Source: an uncultured Hyphomonas sp. | GTDB taxonomy: Bacteria; Pseudomonadota; Alphaproteobacteria; Caulobacterales; Hyphomonadaceae | NCBI RefSeq assembly: GCF_963677035.1 | Contig: NZ_OY781472.1 | Span: 3,377,658-3,441,657, forward strand | DNA length: 64,000 nucleotides | Direction: 5' to 3' | Part shown: one piece after another, positions 18,252-27,416 of the stretch | How the letters are laid out: each line of letters begins with the position of its first letter | Numbering within the stretch: the first letter of the stretch is position 1 | The notes under the pieces: generated by a model | Databases searched by the model: none | What the model was told of the DNA's origin: nothing | What the model saw: only the letters and a program-made list of their open reading frames with translations | Made by a program: the position numbers and the translations under genes

Positions 18252-18947
18252 ATGGGTCTGAGACTATCAAATCAATCACGGCATGCGGAAACGGCCGCAT
18301 ACTCTTCCACGCGGCTTGATCGCAGGGAGAATGAGGCCGACACAAGCGCCAAACGGATCATGGACATCGTCATCGCGAGTCTCGCGCTGGTCCTTGTTGC
18401 ACCACTTCTTCTGGTCGTGGCTATCCTCATCCGGTTTCAGGATGGTGGCCGGGCGGTCTACGCCCAGAAACGCCACGGACGGAACGGACGCACCTTCAAA
18501 TGCTACAAACTCCGCTCTATGGTTGCAAACGCCGATGAGCGTCTGCAGGAGATCCTGGCCACGGACGACGCAGCCCGCGCGGAATGGGAAGAAACGCAGA
18601 AATTTGTGAACGACCCGCGCATCACCCCGCTGGGACACTTCATCCGCAAGACATCCATCGATGAACTGCCGCAATTGTGGAATATCCTGTGCGGTGACAT
18701 GTCCCTGGTCGGCCCACGCCCGATCGTCGAGAACGAGATCGCCAAGTATGGTGAGTTTTATCGCGACTACTGCGCCGTCCGTCCGGGTCTGACCGGCCTG
18801 TGGCAGGTCGAAGGCCGCAGCGACACCACTTATGAAGAGCGGGTGCAGCTGGACGTGAAATACGCCCGCACGCGCAGCTTCACAGGTGATTTCGTTATCA
18901 TGCTGCGCACTGTACCGGCAGTCCTCTTCTCGCGAGGCGCGCGCTGA
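18252..18947 (+). CDS. Initiating sugar-phosphate transferase (bacterial sugar transferase family)
   Basis: A 231-residue polyisoprenyl-phosphate hexose-1-phosphate transferase, which starts repeat-unit synthesis by moving a sugar phosphate to undecaprenyl phosphate. One hydrophobic segment (MDIVIASLALVLVAPLLL, near residue 37) is followed by the cytoplasmic catalytic domain with KCYKLRSM, FIRKTSIDELPQLWNIL and MSLVGPRP, the canonical motifs including the catalytic Asp-Glu pair. This is the short PssY/HfsE/ExoY-like form without extra membrane helices. ATG 18252 follows GGGGAC; a GTG 30 nt upstream is an alternative. It is probably the first committed enzyme of the surrounding polysaccharide pathway. 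Confidence 0.92.
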   Translation: MGLRLSNQSRHAETAAYSSTRLDRRENEADTSAKRIMDIVIASLALVLVAPLLLVVAILIRFQDGGRAVYAQKRHGRNGRTFKCYKLRSMVANADERLQEILATDDAARAEWEETQKFVNDPRITPLGHFIRKTSIDELPQLWNILCGDMSLVGPRPIVENEIAKYGEFYRDYCAVRPGLTGLWQVEGRSDTTYEERVQLDVKYARTRSFTGDFVIMLRTVPAVLFSRGAR

Positions 18948-18981
18948 TACCACTGCGCCCCCCGGCACTGATTCCGAAAAC

Positions 18982-19014
18982 AAAAAGCCCCGGTGATGTC
19001 ACCGGGGCTTTTTT
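18982..19014. terminator. Bidirectional terminator between convergent genes
   Basis: A GC-rich stem, GCCCCGGTGA pairing with TCACCGGGGC, is flanked by AAAAA on the left and TTTTTT on the right, so it can terminate both the sugar transferase (plus) and the small membrane protein gene (minus). Confidence 0.9.
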
Positions 19015-19035
19015 GAATCAAAAAGGCTTTGTGCT

Positions 19036-19248
19036 TCAGCCGAAGAGCGCGATGACAGCGCTGATAATCCCGGCCCACAGCAAAGCGCTGAGCCCGACGA
19101 TGATCAGGAGGCGCGCCCAAACGGGCCATTTGTCATAGGACTCCTGCTCGGCATGGATCCCGGAATCCCAGCCGCGCTGCGCAATGGTGGCATTGGCAAT
19201 ATCGACCACAGGTCTGCTCCCTGACACGGATGAAGTGGCGTTGCTCAT
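19036..19248 (-). CDS. Small hypothetical single-pass membrane protein
   Basis: A 70-residue protein I do not recognise. A polar N-terminal 45 residues (SRPVVDIANATIAQRGW) is followed by one membrane segment, WARLLIIVGLSALLWAGI, and a very short tail. It is closed by a shared terminator and preceded, 25 nt upstream, by a TTAA-N7-TTAA site. No strong ribosome binding site is visible and no internal start is available. Its position between the initiating transferase and the Wzy/Wzc operon suggests an accessory envelope role, but that is inference. Coding status is likely, not proven. Confidence 0.6.
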   Translation of the reverse strand: MSNATSSVSGSRPVVDIANATIAQRGWDSGIHAEQESYDKWPVWARLLIIVGLSALLWAGIISAVIALFG

Positions 19249-19611
19249 CAGGCCACATCAACTCATCTAACTCTTAAGGGCGTGTTAAATGCCCGATGAA
19301 GTCTATATGCATTGGCGGAACTTTGGTTCCGCACCGTGTCGGCAATGTGTTTCGGGCGGGTTGGTGGTGTGACCGACAGAAATGTCATCTTCCGTGACGG
19401 TCGGCGCCGTTTCGTTGGTCTTTCGCCCCGGCTGGACGCGCCAATGCATTGTATTTACGTCAAAGATGCCACCCGCACCTTGGGCCAGTCATCGACGCCT
19501 GCTCGCAACCGCATTCAGCAGGCGAGCCAAAACATCGCGAAAATGTGTTGGTATTTGTGCTAAGAAGGGAATTCGGAAGTGGCGCCACCGACGCCTCTCC
19601 CCTGCCTGGAG
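19249..19611. other. 363-nt region without a convincing gene
   Basis: Short frames exist but none has a ribosome binding site or recognisable product. It contains the TTAA-N7-TTAA site (19274-19288), a perfect hairpin GCGGAAC-TTTG-GTTCCGC (19315-19332), and a longer imperfect fold at 19373-19404. No terminator for the minus-strand operon ending at 19612 is obvious. Confidence 0.5.
19274..19288. promoter_or_regulatory. Candidate CtrA binding site (TTAA-N7-TTAA)
   Basis: TTAA GGGCGTG TTAA matches the consensus of the alphaproteobacterial cell-cycle regulator CtrA exactly. It is 25 nt before the start of the small membrane protein gene. Because an activating CtrA site usually overlaps the -35 element, this spacing would imply a very short or absent leader. 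Identification is by pattern only. Confidence 0.45.
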
Positions 19612-20916
19612 TCACCGCCCCGAGCGCACCTGAGTTTCACTGACCTTCACCGGGACATAGCCTTCGAATTTCCGGCGGCTGGAACTGAAAGCCGCGGTCG
19701 AAGCCAGCAGCATGACATTTACCGGCGTGTTGAAAACACCCCAGGATGTCGACTCCGTAAAGGTCGTGACGAAGACAAGCAGGATGAGCATCAGGAGCGC
19801 TGACGCTTCGAGATCATGGGAAACCATCCAGTTCCGGATCGCCCTCTGCCCCTGCCAGATCCACGTGCCTACAAAGAGCGCCCACCCGATATAGCCGAGA
19901 TGCACCCGTACCTCCATGTAGGCATTGTGGAATGTCAGAACCGTGCCGTACGGCTTGTAGTCATAATAGTTGATGGACTGCGCAGCGCCGTTGTCGGGCT
20001 GCCAGAAGCCGGAAAGCCCGGTGCCTAAAATCGGATGCTGTTCCTGCACGACACGGCCCGCAGCCCAGATGGCCGTGCGGCCGCTGAGCGTCCCGTCCTT
20101 GCCCAGCGCCTGCAGCACATCGCCAACAAAGTCTTCCCCCGGCATGGCCAGCGCAACCGTCAGAATTGAGAAAATCAGAACGGTGCCCCCCAGAAACAGG
20201 AGACTGCGCGCATTCTTCACGCGGCCGGTGTCCACCCAGAGAATACGAAGCGCGACGAGCCCGATGATACCAGCGCCGCCCAGAACCAGATTGGTGGCAG
20301 AATGCGCCATGATCACAAAGAGAATGCCCATCGGGATAAAAGGCAGAGCCGCCAGGCGGACCCAGGCCAGCTCCTTCTTGTTCAGGGCTGCTGCCACTGA
20401 GAGCAACATCATGAAGTTCATTTGAAGCGCGACATAATTCTTGGACGGATACGGCCCACCGGAATCGATTGACGAGAACTTCGCGAGCACCATGAGAGAC
20501 GAGATCCAGCCCGCGAACATCAGGCATCGCATGGCCCGCCGGGCATCCAGAACGGATATGATCGTGATGATGAAGAGTGGTGTGAGAATGAAATACACCC
20601 CCTGCTTCAATGCCTCGGACGGATGTGGCGACCAGAGAATGGAAGACAAAGCGAAGACCGGCATCACAAACAGCGGCCAGCCGCGCACCACATTCGGCAG
20701 CACAATAGCGCTTTTCAGAGCGAGTACCCCGAGCAGAGCCAATACAAGCAGATAACGGACTGCCGTGACTGCAGGAAAATCGATATAGGTCGCAAAGAAC
20801 CAGGCGGTGACGATGATCTGGAACCAGATCGGTGCGCTCTTGTCTTCCGAGAAGACCTTCGCCCAGACAAGCGTCGTGTCTTCCGTCACCTTCATCTTGC
20901 GGGACATGACATTCAT
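19612..20916 (-). CDS. O-antigen ligase / Wzy-like polymerase family membrane protein
   Basis: A 434-residue integral membrane protein with about ten hydrophobic segments. The large periplasmic loop (about residues 280-340) contains the Wzy_C-type region, GTGLSGFWQPDN followed by TFHNAYMEVRVHLGYIG, where the conserved HNAY-like motif lies. Such proteins polymerise lipid-linked repeat units or ligate glycans in the periplasm. In a locus with Wza- and Wzc-type genes, polymerase is the more likely role. Its ATG overlaps the stop codon of the upstream glycosyltransferase gene by 4 nt, so translation is coupled. It is the last gene of the minus-strand operon. Confidence 0.88.
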   Translation of the reverse strand: MNVMSRKMKVTEDTTLVWAKVFSEDKSAPIWFQIIVTAWFFATYIDFPAVTAVRYLLVLALLGVLALKSAIVLPNVVRGWPLFVMPVFALSSILWSPHPSEALKQGVYFILTPLFIITIISVLDARRAMRCLMFAGWISSLMVLAKFSSIDSGGPYPSKNYVALQMNFMMLLSVAAALNKKELAWVRLAALPFIPMGILFVIMAHSATNLVLGGAGIIGLVALRILWVDTGRVKNARSLLFLGGTVLIFSILTVALAMPGEDFVGDVLQALGKDGTLSGRTAIWAAGRVVQEQHPILGTGLSGFWQPDNGAAQSINYYDYKPYGTVLTFHNAYMEVRVHLGYIGWALFVGTWIWQGQRAIRNWMVSHDLEASALLMLILLVFVTTFTESTSWGVFNTPVNVMLLASTAAFSSSRRKFEGYVPVKVSETQVRSGR

Positions 20917-22115
20917 GATGCGTCACTCCCTTCGAGCACCGACTCGATGATTCCTGACAGCACCCCGGCCGGCTGAACGAAATCCTGTTCCGGACATTCA
21001 GCCAGTGCGCGGGCATGGGCAAGAATTGGCGCGCGGTCTTCCATCAGGCCCGCGATCAATGCTGGCAATGTCTCGTTCAACGGTTCCTGAATGGTGAAGC
21101 CACCCTGGCGGCTACTGATCCATGCGGCTGTCTGGGTCTCAGCGGGCGCGATGGCGGGCACGCAGTAATAACCGCCTTCATAAATCCGGTTTGGCAACAG
21201 CCAGACCGAATTGAATCCAGCCTCCATGAAGTCACCTGCCCAGACCATGTCGAGATGACCATAGAGCTTCGACAGATCTTCAGGTGACTTATAGCGACCA
21301 TGATAGACCATATTCGGGTGCTTTGAGACTTCAGGCTCGAACACAGGGATTTCCGTACGCGCCGGCACACCATGAAGATGGATTTCCAGCGTATCGGGAA
21401 ACCGGTCGGCCAGTTCGCACAGCAGCCCGAACGACCGATGGCACCTCAGGACACCGCCCCATCCAAGGCGCAATGGCCGATCTGCCTCCGGCATTTCCGG
21501 TACCGGCCGCGGCCCATACTCCGCCCCTGCTGCCAGGCGGTTTTCCACAAGGAAGGCCCGGTACTGACCCGGATAGTATCGCTTGAAGTGATTTTCCAGG
21601 AAGGCCGGTGAACTGACGATCAGGCCCTTCGTCCGGCTCAGCAGGCGACCTTCCAGCCAACGCAGCGCTTTGCCGATCGGGTCTTGCCGGCACAACAGGC
21701 GATGGACATCCAGAGACTCGTAAATCACTGGCGTATCAAGCTTCGCCTTGCGCTTGGCCAGGAACGCGCAAGCCAGCATGTCAAGATTGCGGGCGACGAT
21801 CACGTCTGCGGAAGCCAGCTCTTCATTCTGCGTGGCCGCGATTGCCGCACCTGAAAAAACCTGCCGGATCCGCTGGAGGAAAGCCCCGTCTGCCGTGCGG
21901 CCAAGGTCGATATTCTGCCACTCTGTTGTCTGAGCATCGCCGCGGCGCATCATGTAGCCCGTGACAGCCGCTCCATCGTCTTCGAAAGCCCGCACACGGC
22001 GTCGGATGGCAGCGTCACCTGCGTCATGTCCGAAATAGGCAATACGAAGGGGCTGCAAGCCTTTCACGGTCTCGCGTTCCATGGATGGTTTCGCGATCCG
22101 CGCATCTCCTGACAT
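20913..22115 (-). CDS. GT-B fold glycosyltransferase
   Basis: A 400-residue cytoplasmic protein with the two-domain GT-B outline: an N-terminal LRIAYFGHDAGDAAIRRRV segment, and a C-terminal donor domain with LRLGWGGVLRCHRSF, then a helix and RIYEGGYYCVPAIA near residue 340, where nucleotide-sugar binding residues normally lie. It does not match a named transferase closely enough to state donor or acceptor. It is 23 nt after the autokinase gene and overlaps the Wzy-like gene by 4 nt, so it works in the same polysaccharide assembly line. GGGACGGA precedes ATG 22115. Confidence 0.82.
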   Translation of the reverse strand: MSGDARIAKPSMERETVKGLQPLRIAYFGHDAGDAAIRRRVRAFEDDGAAVTGYMMRRGDAQTTEWQNIDLGRTADGAFLQRIRQVFSGAAIAATQNEELASADVIVARNLDMLACAFLAKRKAKLDTPVIYESLDVHRLLCRQDPIGKALRWLEGRLLSRTKGLIVSSPAFLENHFKRYYPGQYRAFLVENRLAAGAEYGPRPVPEMPEADRPLRLGWGGVLRCHRSFGLLCELADRFPDTLEIHLHGVPARTEIPVFEPEVSKHPNMVYHGRYKSPEDLSKLYGHLDMVWAGDFMEAGFNSVWLLPNRIYEGGYYCVPAIAPAETQTAAWISSRQGGFTIQEPLNETLPALIAGLMEDRAPILAHARALAECPEQDFVQPAGVLSGIIESVLEGSDAS

Positions 22116-22138
22116 GGATCCGTCCCGTCTCGTGCCGA

Positions 22139-24535
22139 CTATTCAAAGCCCACAGGGACTTCTTCTTCAATCTTGCCCTTCTTGGCGTGTTCCGGCGGTG
22201 TCTGCATGGCCACGGGCCCCTTACCGCCTTTCTTCCGCTTGCCCCCATGGAGGTCGAAACCGAAGACCGACTTCTTGCTCTCCATCTGGTAGTATTTGCG
22301 GTAAGCCTTGTAGCTGGCACCCGGGTCGCGGTGGTGACGACGGCGGTTCAGATCCACCATGTTCAGCGTCGCGCCAAGCACGTCGGCATTGAACGACCGC
22401 AGCAGGCTGAGCGACTGCTTCACGGCGGCGCGGGTGGAATGGCGCCAGCGCACCATCAGGATCGTTTTGTCGACCTTGCCAGCCACAACACGGGCTTCTG
22501 CCATCAGCAGAAGCGGACCGGTGTCGATCAGGATGAGGTCATACATCGAACGCAGGCGCGACAGCAGGTCGTCAAATGCACGCGTGCCAAACACGTCGTG
22601 CGGCGTATGGCCAGACTGGGACAGCGGCAGAATGTCCAGCATCGTCTTGCTGTCCTTCTGGATCGCGTCTGAAAGCTGGCCGGCCCCGAACAGGTGTTCG
22701 ATAAAGCCGATTTCCGGCGACATGCCCGCTGCTTCAGTCAGCTGGCGGCGACGGAAGTCACCATCGATGACAATCGTGCGCGAACCGGACATCGCAGACA
22801 TGCGGCCGAGGCTGAGCGTCAGGCTGGTTTTGCCTTCATCCGGCAGAGACGACGTAATCGCCACGGTCTTGGTCTCGCTGTCGAGATCCGAGAAGGCAAT
22901 CGCCGCCCGCAGATAGCGCACACTCTCAGCATAAGCTGATAAGGGGTTCTCCACCAGGTAATCGGCAGGGTTCGTCTGACCGAGACCGAACAGGCTCGAC
23001 GCGCGGATCAACGGGACGGACCCGATCGACGACACACCAAGCTTGCGCTCAATGTCTTCGGTCGAACTGATCTTGGCATCGAACATCTCTGCGATGATTG
23101 CCATCGCAGCACCGATCGCCGCGCCAAGGACGGCGCCGATCAGCAGGTTCAGCTGCTTCTTCGGTGCAGCTGGCTGGCTTGGCACCGAGGCGTCGGAAAG
23201 AATCACCGCGTCTGCCTGGACAAGATCGTCCTGAACGCTTGTTTCCTTCGACCGCGCAATGAACTCTTCATAGAGCACCCGGCTGGTTTCAGCGTCACGT
23301 TCGAGTTCGCGAAGACGAACGCTTGCGATGGAGTTGTCGCGCAGCTGGCCATTGGCCTGGTTGATGCGGGCCTGGATCGCGTTGACCTGATCCCGCTTCG
23401 CCTTAACCTCACTTTCGAGATTATCGGCGATCCGGTTCACCTCTGCCGTCATCTGGCGCTCGACGTCGCGGACTTCGTTCCGCGCCCCAATCAGTTCCGG
23501 GTGCTGAGGACCGAGCTTCGTTTCGAGTTCCGCCACCCGGCCGCGGAGCACGGACAGCTGTTCCTTGAGACGAGAGATCAGTGGAGAATCAAGCACTTCG
23601 CTGATGCCATCGATCCCTGTGCCGGAATCAATCTGGCGGCGCATGTTCTCATAGCGGGCACGGGCCTGGCTCAGATCGAAATCAAGTTGGGTCTTCTGTT
23701 TGGTCAGGTCTGCAATTTTCTGCTCAGCCAGCGTCGTGCCCATCGCGGTGTCGAGACCGTTTTGCGCACGATAGACCTCAACCCGGTTCTCCTTCTCCGC
23801 CACTTCGTCCCGCAGGCCCGAAACGCGCTCACCCAGCCATTCCGTTGCGCGGCGGGTGGCATCCAGCTTGGTATCCAGCTGTTGCACGCGGTATTGGTCC
23901 GCAACGGCGTTTGCCAGGCGTGCCGCAGTTTCTGGTGACGTAGACATCACCGTCACCGTCAGCAGGTAAGTTGTCCCGACGCGGGAAACGCTGACACGGT
24001 TGCTGAGTGCCTGGACGACCGACTCCATGATGGCCGCTTCACGCTCTTCTGCGCTGAGGCCAGCATAAGGGTCGACCCGCTCCGTCCGCATGCCGAGACT
24101 TTTCTTGATCGGGTTGATCAGGCCTTCGATCAGACCCGGCTTGTGTTCCACCAGGGTCCAGTTGAATTCCGGGTCTTCGATCAGCTTCTGGCGCTCCGCC
24201 ACCTTCGTCAGAAGGGATTTGGAGCTGATAACCATCACCTCAGTATCGATGGCAGCGGTGTTGGCGACGATCCCGCCGAGCACGCTGCCAAGGTCGATGA
24301 CGTTTTCCTGGCTGGTGCCCAGCTGGATCGTGGTCGATGCTTTATAGACCGGTGTTGCCGTAAAGGTGATGTAGGCCACGGCCAGAAAGACGACCAGAAA
24401 ACCGGTCACAATCAGCCAGAACCGGCGATAGACCATGCCGATCAGAGATTTCAGGTCAAAGGATGTTTCCTCACCGGACGGCGCATCGTGGCCCGTCACC
24501 TGGGAAGGTAGTTCGAAGCTGAAACTCTTGGTCAA
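22139..24535 (-). CDS. Wzc/ExoP-type polysaccharide chain-length protein and tyrosine autokinase
   Basis: A 798-residue polysaccharide co-polymerase. A Wzz domain (residues about 25-115) follows a membrane helix near residue 40; long periplasmic coiled coils span about residues 190-420; a second membrane helix lies near 460. The C-terminal BY-kinase domain has Walker A SSLPDEGKT (about 565), Walker A' VIDGDFRR (about 590) and Walker B LILIDTGPLL. A tyrosine cluster (ASYKAYRKYYQ) near residue 740 supplies autophosphorylation sites. It controls polymer length and export with Wza. The only plausible start is TTG 24535, with GGTGTGG upstream; the next in-frame Met would cut into the Wzz domain. 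The gene lies 54 nt after the beta-barrel gene. Confidence 0.93.
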   Translation of the reverse strand: MTKSFSFELPSQVTGHDAPSGEETSFDLKSLIGMVYRRFWLIVTGFLVVFLAVAYITFTATPVYKASTTIQLGTSQENVIDLGSVLGGIVANTAAIDTEVMVISSKSLLTKVAERQKLIEDPEFNWTLVEHKPGLIEGLINPIKKSLGMRTERVDPYAGLSAEEREAAIMESVVQALSNRVSVSRVGTTYLLTVTVMSTSPETAARLANAVADQYRVQQLDTKLDATRRATEWLGERVSGLRDEVAEKENRVEVYRAQNGLDTAMGTTLAEQKIADLTKQKTQLDFDLSQARARYENMRRQIDSGTGIDGISEVLDSPLISRLKEQLSVLRGRVAELETKLGPQHPELIGARNEVRDVERQMTAEVNRIADNLESEVKAKRDQVNAIQARINQANGQLRDNSIASVRLRELERDAETSRVLYEEFIARSKETSVQDDLVQADAVILSDASVPSQPAAPKKQLNLLIGAVLGAAIGAAMAIIAEMFDAKISSTEDIERKLGVSSIGSVPLIRASSLFGLGQTNPADYLVENPLSAYAESVRYLRAAIAFSDLDSETKTVAITSSLPDEGKTSLTLSLGRMSAMSGSRTIVIDGDFRRRQLTEAAGMSPEIGFIEHLFGAGQLSDAIQKDSKTMLDILPLSQSGHTPHDVFGTRAFDDLLSRLRSMYDLILIDTGPLLLMAEARVVAGKVDKTILMVRWRHSTRAAVKQSLSLLRSFNADVLGATLNMVDLNRRRHHRDPGASYKAYRKYYQMESKKSVFGFDLHGGKRKKGGKGPVAMQTPPEHAKKGKIEEEVPVGFE

Positions 24536-24589
24536 AACACCACACCGAAAGTTAGAGTGAGCGGGAGATACGGACAGGTCCGTTCTTGC

Positions 24590-25885
24590 TTAAGGATGGA
24601 AACGAAGGTCCACGCCGATCAGATCAATCCCGTAAGACGGCACGAACGCCACATTCGCCCCGCTGGAATCCCATGACAGATGACGCGCGAAGGCATCAAT
24701 GTGCAGGCGTTTGTTCACCTTGTATTTCGCCGCCACACCAATGTTGGACATATTATCGGTCCGGTCGATCTCCTGATAATCATAGTCGGTGAACCCAACA
24801 TGAGCAGACAGGATCAGGTTCCGGCGAAGTTCATGGTCAATCTCAGCGCGATAGTTGGTCGCCAATGCACTTGGCGATGTGAAGACACCTGTATCTGCGA
24901 CCCGGCGGCTACCCGTAAATGTGAGCGTCGTCAGGCGCGAAGGGAACCATAGAATGCGTGCGTCGAGCGACAGACCGTCGACGTCCGCAAAATAATTGTC
25001 CTTCTTGTCCTCATTAAGGTAGCCGATTGCGATATCCCCGCGGATCAGCGTCTGAAGCTCGAAGTCGACCCCCGCAGCGACAGTGTACCCCTTTGAATCA
25101 CGAGAACGTAGCTGCCCGCCGATATTTTGCAGAGAATCGTAGGCTTCGTCATGCACTGTGCCCTGGGTGTAGACCGCCAGGTCAGGCGACACAGCGTAGG
25201 ACAGGCGCGAACGGCCGTAGGTATTTTTGCGATCACGGAAATCCTGATCGGCAACGGCGCCCGTCCCGATAATGCGGCCATTCTTGTAGTTATAATCCGC
25301 TACACCCACAGCATTGGTCCAGCGGAAGCGGTCATTGGCGTAATTGGCACTCACTTCCGCGCCAGCGGTCGTATACTCGATCGGCTTCTCCAGCCCGCCA
25401 ATACCTGCAGGCTCGTAGCGCTGTTCCACAGCCTTGTCGGCGTAGACGCGCGCGCCGAGCGACACGTCGCGGGAGACGTCCAGCCGGCCGCGCAGGCCCG
25501 CATGAAGCGTCGGCGCAGATTCGTCGGACAGATCGAGATATTCATTCTGGTATGCAGAAACGTCGAAACCAATCTGGTGAACATTCCAGTTCGTGCGACC
25601 GACAACTTCGCCGCCGATTCGCACAATCACGTCGGACTTTTCGTTGTTGTCCTGCGCATAAACGTTTGAGTTATAGGTCGCGCCAACGAGGCCTGTGGCA
25701 TCCACCAGGAACGTGCCCAAACGAATAGGCTCAGGATCATATGCCGGCTGGCGGCGATCCTTCACAGCTTCGTACTTGTTTCGGCTGTAAAAATTGTCGG
25801 CACCTTGCCCTTGCGCCGAGGCTGTCCCGGCGATGAGGCTGCCACCGGCAACCGTGAGTAGGCAAAGTTTTTTTACGTGGTTCAT
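24590..25885 (-). CDS. Outer-membrane beta-barrel protein in the exopolysaccharide operon
   Basis: A 431-residue secreted protein. The signal peptide MNHVKKLCLLTVAGGSLIAG ends at ASA near residue 24. The rest alternates short polar turns with amphipathic strands rich in Tyr, Asn, Asp and Arg (for example VGATYNSNVYAQDNN), typical of the BBP2-like outer-membrane barrels found in exopolysaccharide loci. It ends GVDLRFHP, close to the usual aromatic C-terminal strand. It may assist export or anchoring of the polymer. It is the first gene of the minus-strand operon that continues with the autokinase, glycosyltransferase and polymerase. Only a weak ribosome binding site is visible. Confidence 0.82.
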   Translation of the reverse strand: MNHVKKLCLLTVAGGSLIAGTASAQGQGADNFYSRNKYEAVKDRRQPAYDPEPIRLGTFLVDATGLVGATYNSNVYAQDNNEKSDVIVRIGGEVVGRTNWNVHQIGFDVSAYQNEYLDLSDESAPTLHAGLRGRLDVSRDVSLGARVYADKAVEQRYEPAGIGGLEKPIEYTTAGAEVSANYANDRFRWTNAVGVADYNYKNGRIIGTGAVADQDFRDRKNTYGRSRLSYAVSPDLAVYTQGTVHDEAYDSLQNIGGQLRSRDSKGYTVAAGVDFELQTLIRGDIAIGYLNEDKKDNYFADVDGLSLDARILWFPSRLTTLTFTGSRRVADTGVFTSPSALATNYRAEIDHELRRNLILSAHVGFTDYDYQEIDRTDNMSNIGVAAKYKVNKRLHIDAFARHLSWDSSGANVAFVPSYGIDLIGVDLRFHP

Positions 25886-26210
25886 TTTTTCTGTGTTCCC
25901 TCACAAACGCGCCGAATAGCCGTACAAGTGGTCATTTACCTCAATCCTTTTGCAAGTGTCATACCATCGACCTGCAAGCTTTCAGGACGTTATTAACCTT
26001 CAGATATACGAGAACTAGCCGCTATGGCGAGTTTTTACGCCAACCTCCCCTGTAGCGCGTATCATTTCAAGCGGCACGCCTCAAACCCACAAGATTAACT
26101 TTATTTTTGGGGCGCTGTATCTTTTGAAACGGGACGTATCGGAGGCAACCTGCTGACGGCGCAAGGCAGGCGGCAATGACTGTTCACACGTCGCCTGCAG
26201 AGGGGATTCT
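25886..26210. other. 325-nt region upstream of the minus-strand polysaccharide operon
   Basis: No convincing gene. The half next to 25886 is relatively AT-rich (for example GTTATTAACC near 25990) and should carry the operon promoter. The half near 26100-26210 has TTAACTTTATTTTTGG and GC-rich sequence without a structure I can name; no terminator for the glycosyltransferase gene ending at 26211 is evident. Confidence 0.45.
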
Positions 26211-27206
26211 TCAGGCTGAACGCCCTGCTCCATTCAGCTTTCCACCGGCGGCCTTAAGCAAATTTCCGGCAACATGCAGGCTTGCCGGACCTGAAATCGC
26301 AAATGCCTTCAAAAAACCGACCGGATTCTTCGCCCGAATGGCCTCAATCGCTGTCCAGGCCGCCCATTCCCGCTCGCAATATCTTGTAAAACCGGAAAAT
26401 GCGGCACGTTCGGCAGGAGCCAACCCTCCCCGCTTCAGGAATTTGCGGCCCATTAATGCCAGCCTGCGGTGGTCTGCAGCGCCCTGGCGATGAGATGCAG
26501 ACCCGTCGCGCACGACGAAGAGGTAGCCTTCCGGATCGGTCAGCACCGCCTTGGCCCCGTCCACCAGGATGCGGGCGTAGAGTTCGAAATCTTCGCCAAA
26601 TCGGAGATCTGCCTGATAGGGCTCGGGGCCGCACTTCACTGCACAACGCCGAATCAGCGGCTTCAGGAAGCCGAGTTCCGTCCGCTCCGTCTCAGCGGCA
26701 TAGGATCGATTCACAAACAATTCGGTCGTCAGGGGCACATCACCCGCCGGTTTTTCCGGCCAGAGGTGACGATTCACCGTTTCAGGCGCGCTGGTTGAAC
26801 TGATCAGCAAATTGTCGGCGACGAGGTCAAAGTCTCCGCTACGCGCCTTTTCAAACAGCGCGGCCATCCGTTCCGGCAGCATGATGTCGTCACTGTCGAA
26901 CGGCGTGAACCAGCCGGCATCCGTTTCCTGCAAAGCCCGGTTCCGAGCTGCAGCCGGACCGCCATTCTGCGCCATCCGAAGGAATTTCACATTATCATAC
27001 CGGCGGGCGTAATCTTCGGCGATTTCCGGGCCCGAATCCTTCGAACCGTCATCGACGACCAGCACCTCAAAGCTGATGCCTTCAGGCGGCTTCTGCGACA
27101 CGGCACTTTCCAACGCACGCGCGATGTTCGCTTCATCATTGTAAAGCGGAATGATGATCGCGACCTTGGTCTCGTCATACGTGATGGAGGCGGGCTTTGC
27201 CGACAT
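26211..27206 (-). CDS. Family 2 glycosyltransferase
   Basis: A 331-residue soluble GT-A transferase. KVAIIIPLYNDEANIARAL opens the Rossmann-like nucleotide-binding half, VVDDGSKDSG gives the first conserved Asp pair, and WFTPFDSDDIMLPER carries the DxD-type metal and donor site near residue 105. No membrane segments are evident. CAGGAC precedes the ATG at 27206. It lies upstream of the beta-barrel/autokinase operon in the same orientation, separated by 325 nt, and probably adds a sugar in the same pathway. Donor and acceptor are unknown. Confidence 0.87.
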   Translation of the reverse strand: MSAKPASITYDETKVAIIIPLYNDEANIARALESAVSQKPPEGISFEVLVVDDGSKDSGPEIAEDYARRYDNVKFLRMAQNGGPAAARNRALQETDAGWFTPFDSDDIMLPERMAALFEKARSGDFDLVADNLLISSTSAPETVNRHLWPEKPAGDVPLTTELFVNRSYAAETERTELGFLKPLIRRCAVKCGPEPYQADLRFGEDFELYARILVDGAKAVLTDPEGYLFVVRDGSASHRQGAADHRRLALMGRKFLKRGGLAPAERAAFSGFTRYCEREWAAWTAIEAIRAKNPVGFLKAFAISGPASLHVAGNLLKAAGGKLNGAGRSA

Positions 27207-27416
27207 CGGTCCTGATTACACTGTTCTTCCTGGGCACAACATGCAATTTCCAGGCAAGTAATCGATTTTCAGCCGATCCGTCGAAAAACGTTTTGTTTAT
27301 GAGAGATGGCAACGCCGCGCAGGAACCGGACTGGCCTTCAAAATGCATGAAACCCGGGACAGGATAGCAAAGCGAACCCCAGGTATACCAGCCTCCGGGA
27401 CGAAGGTGCACGACAG

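Noticed and set aside
26100..26210. A cyclic-di-GMP (GEMM) riboswitch near the glycosyltransferase and beta-barrel genes
   Set aside because: Some GC-rich repeats resemble parts of it, but the conserved loop and receptor sequences are missing.
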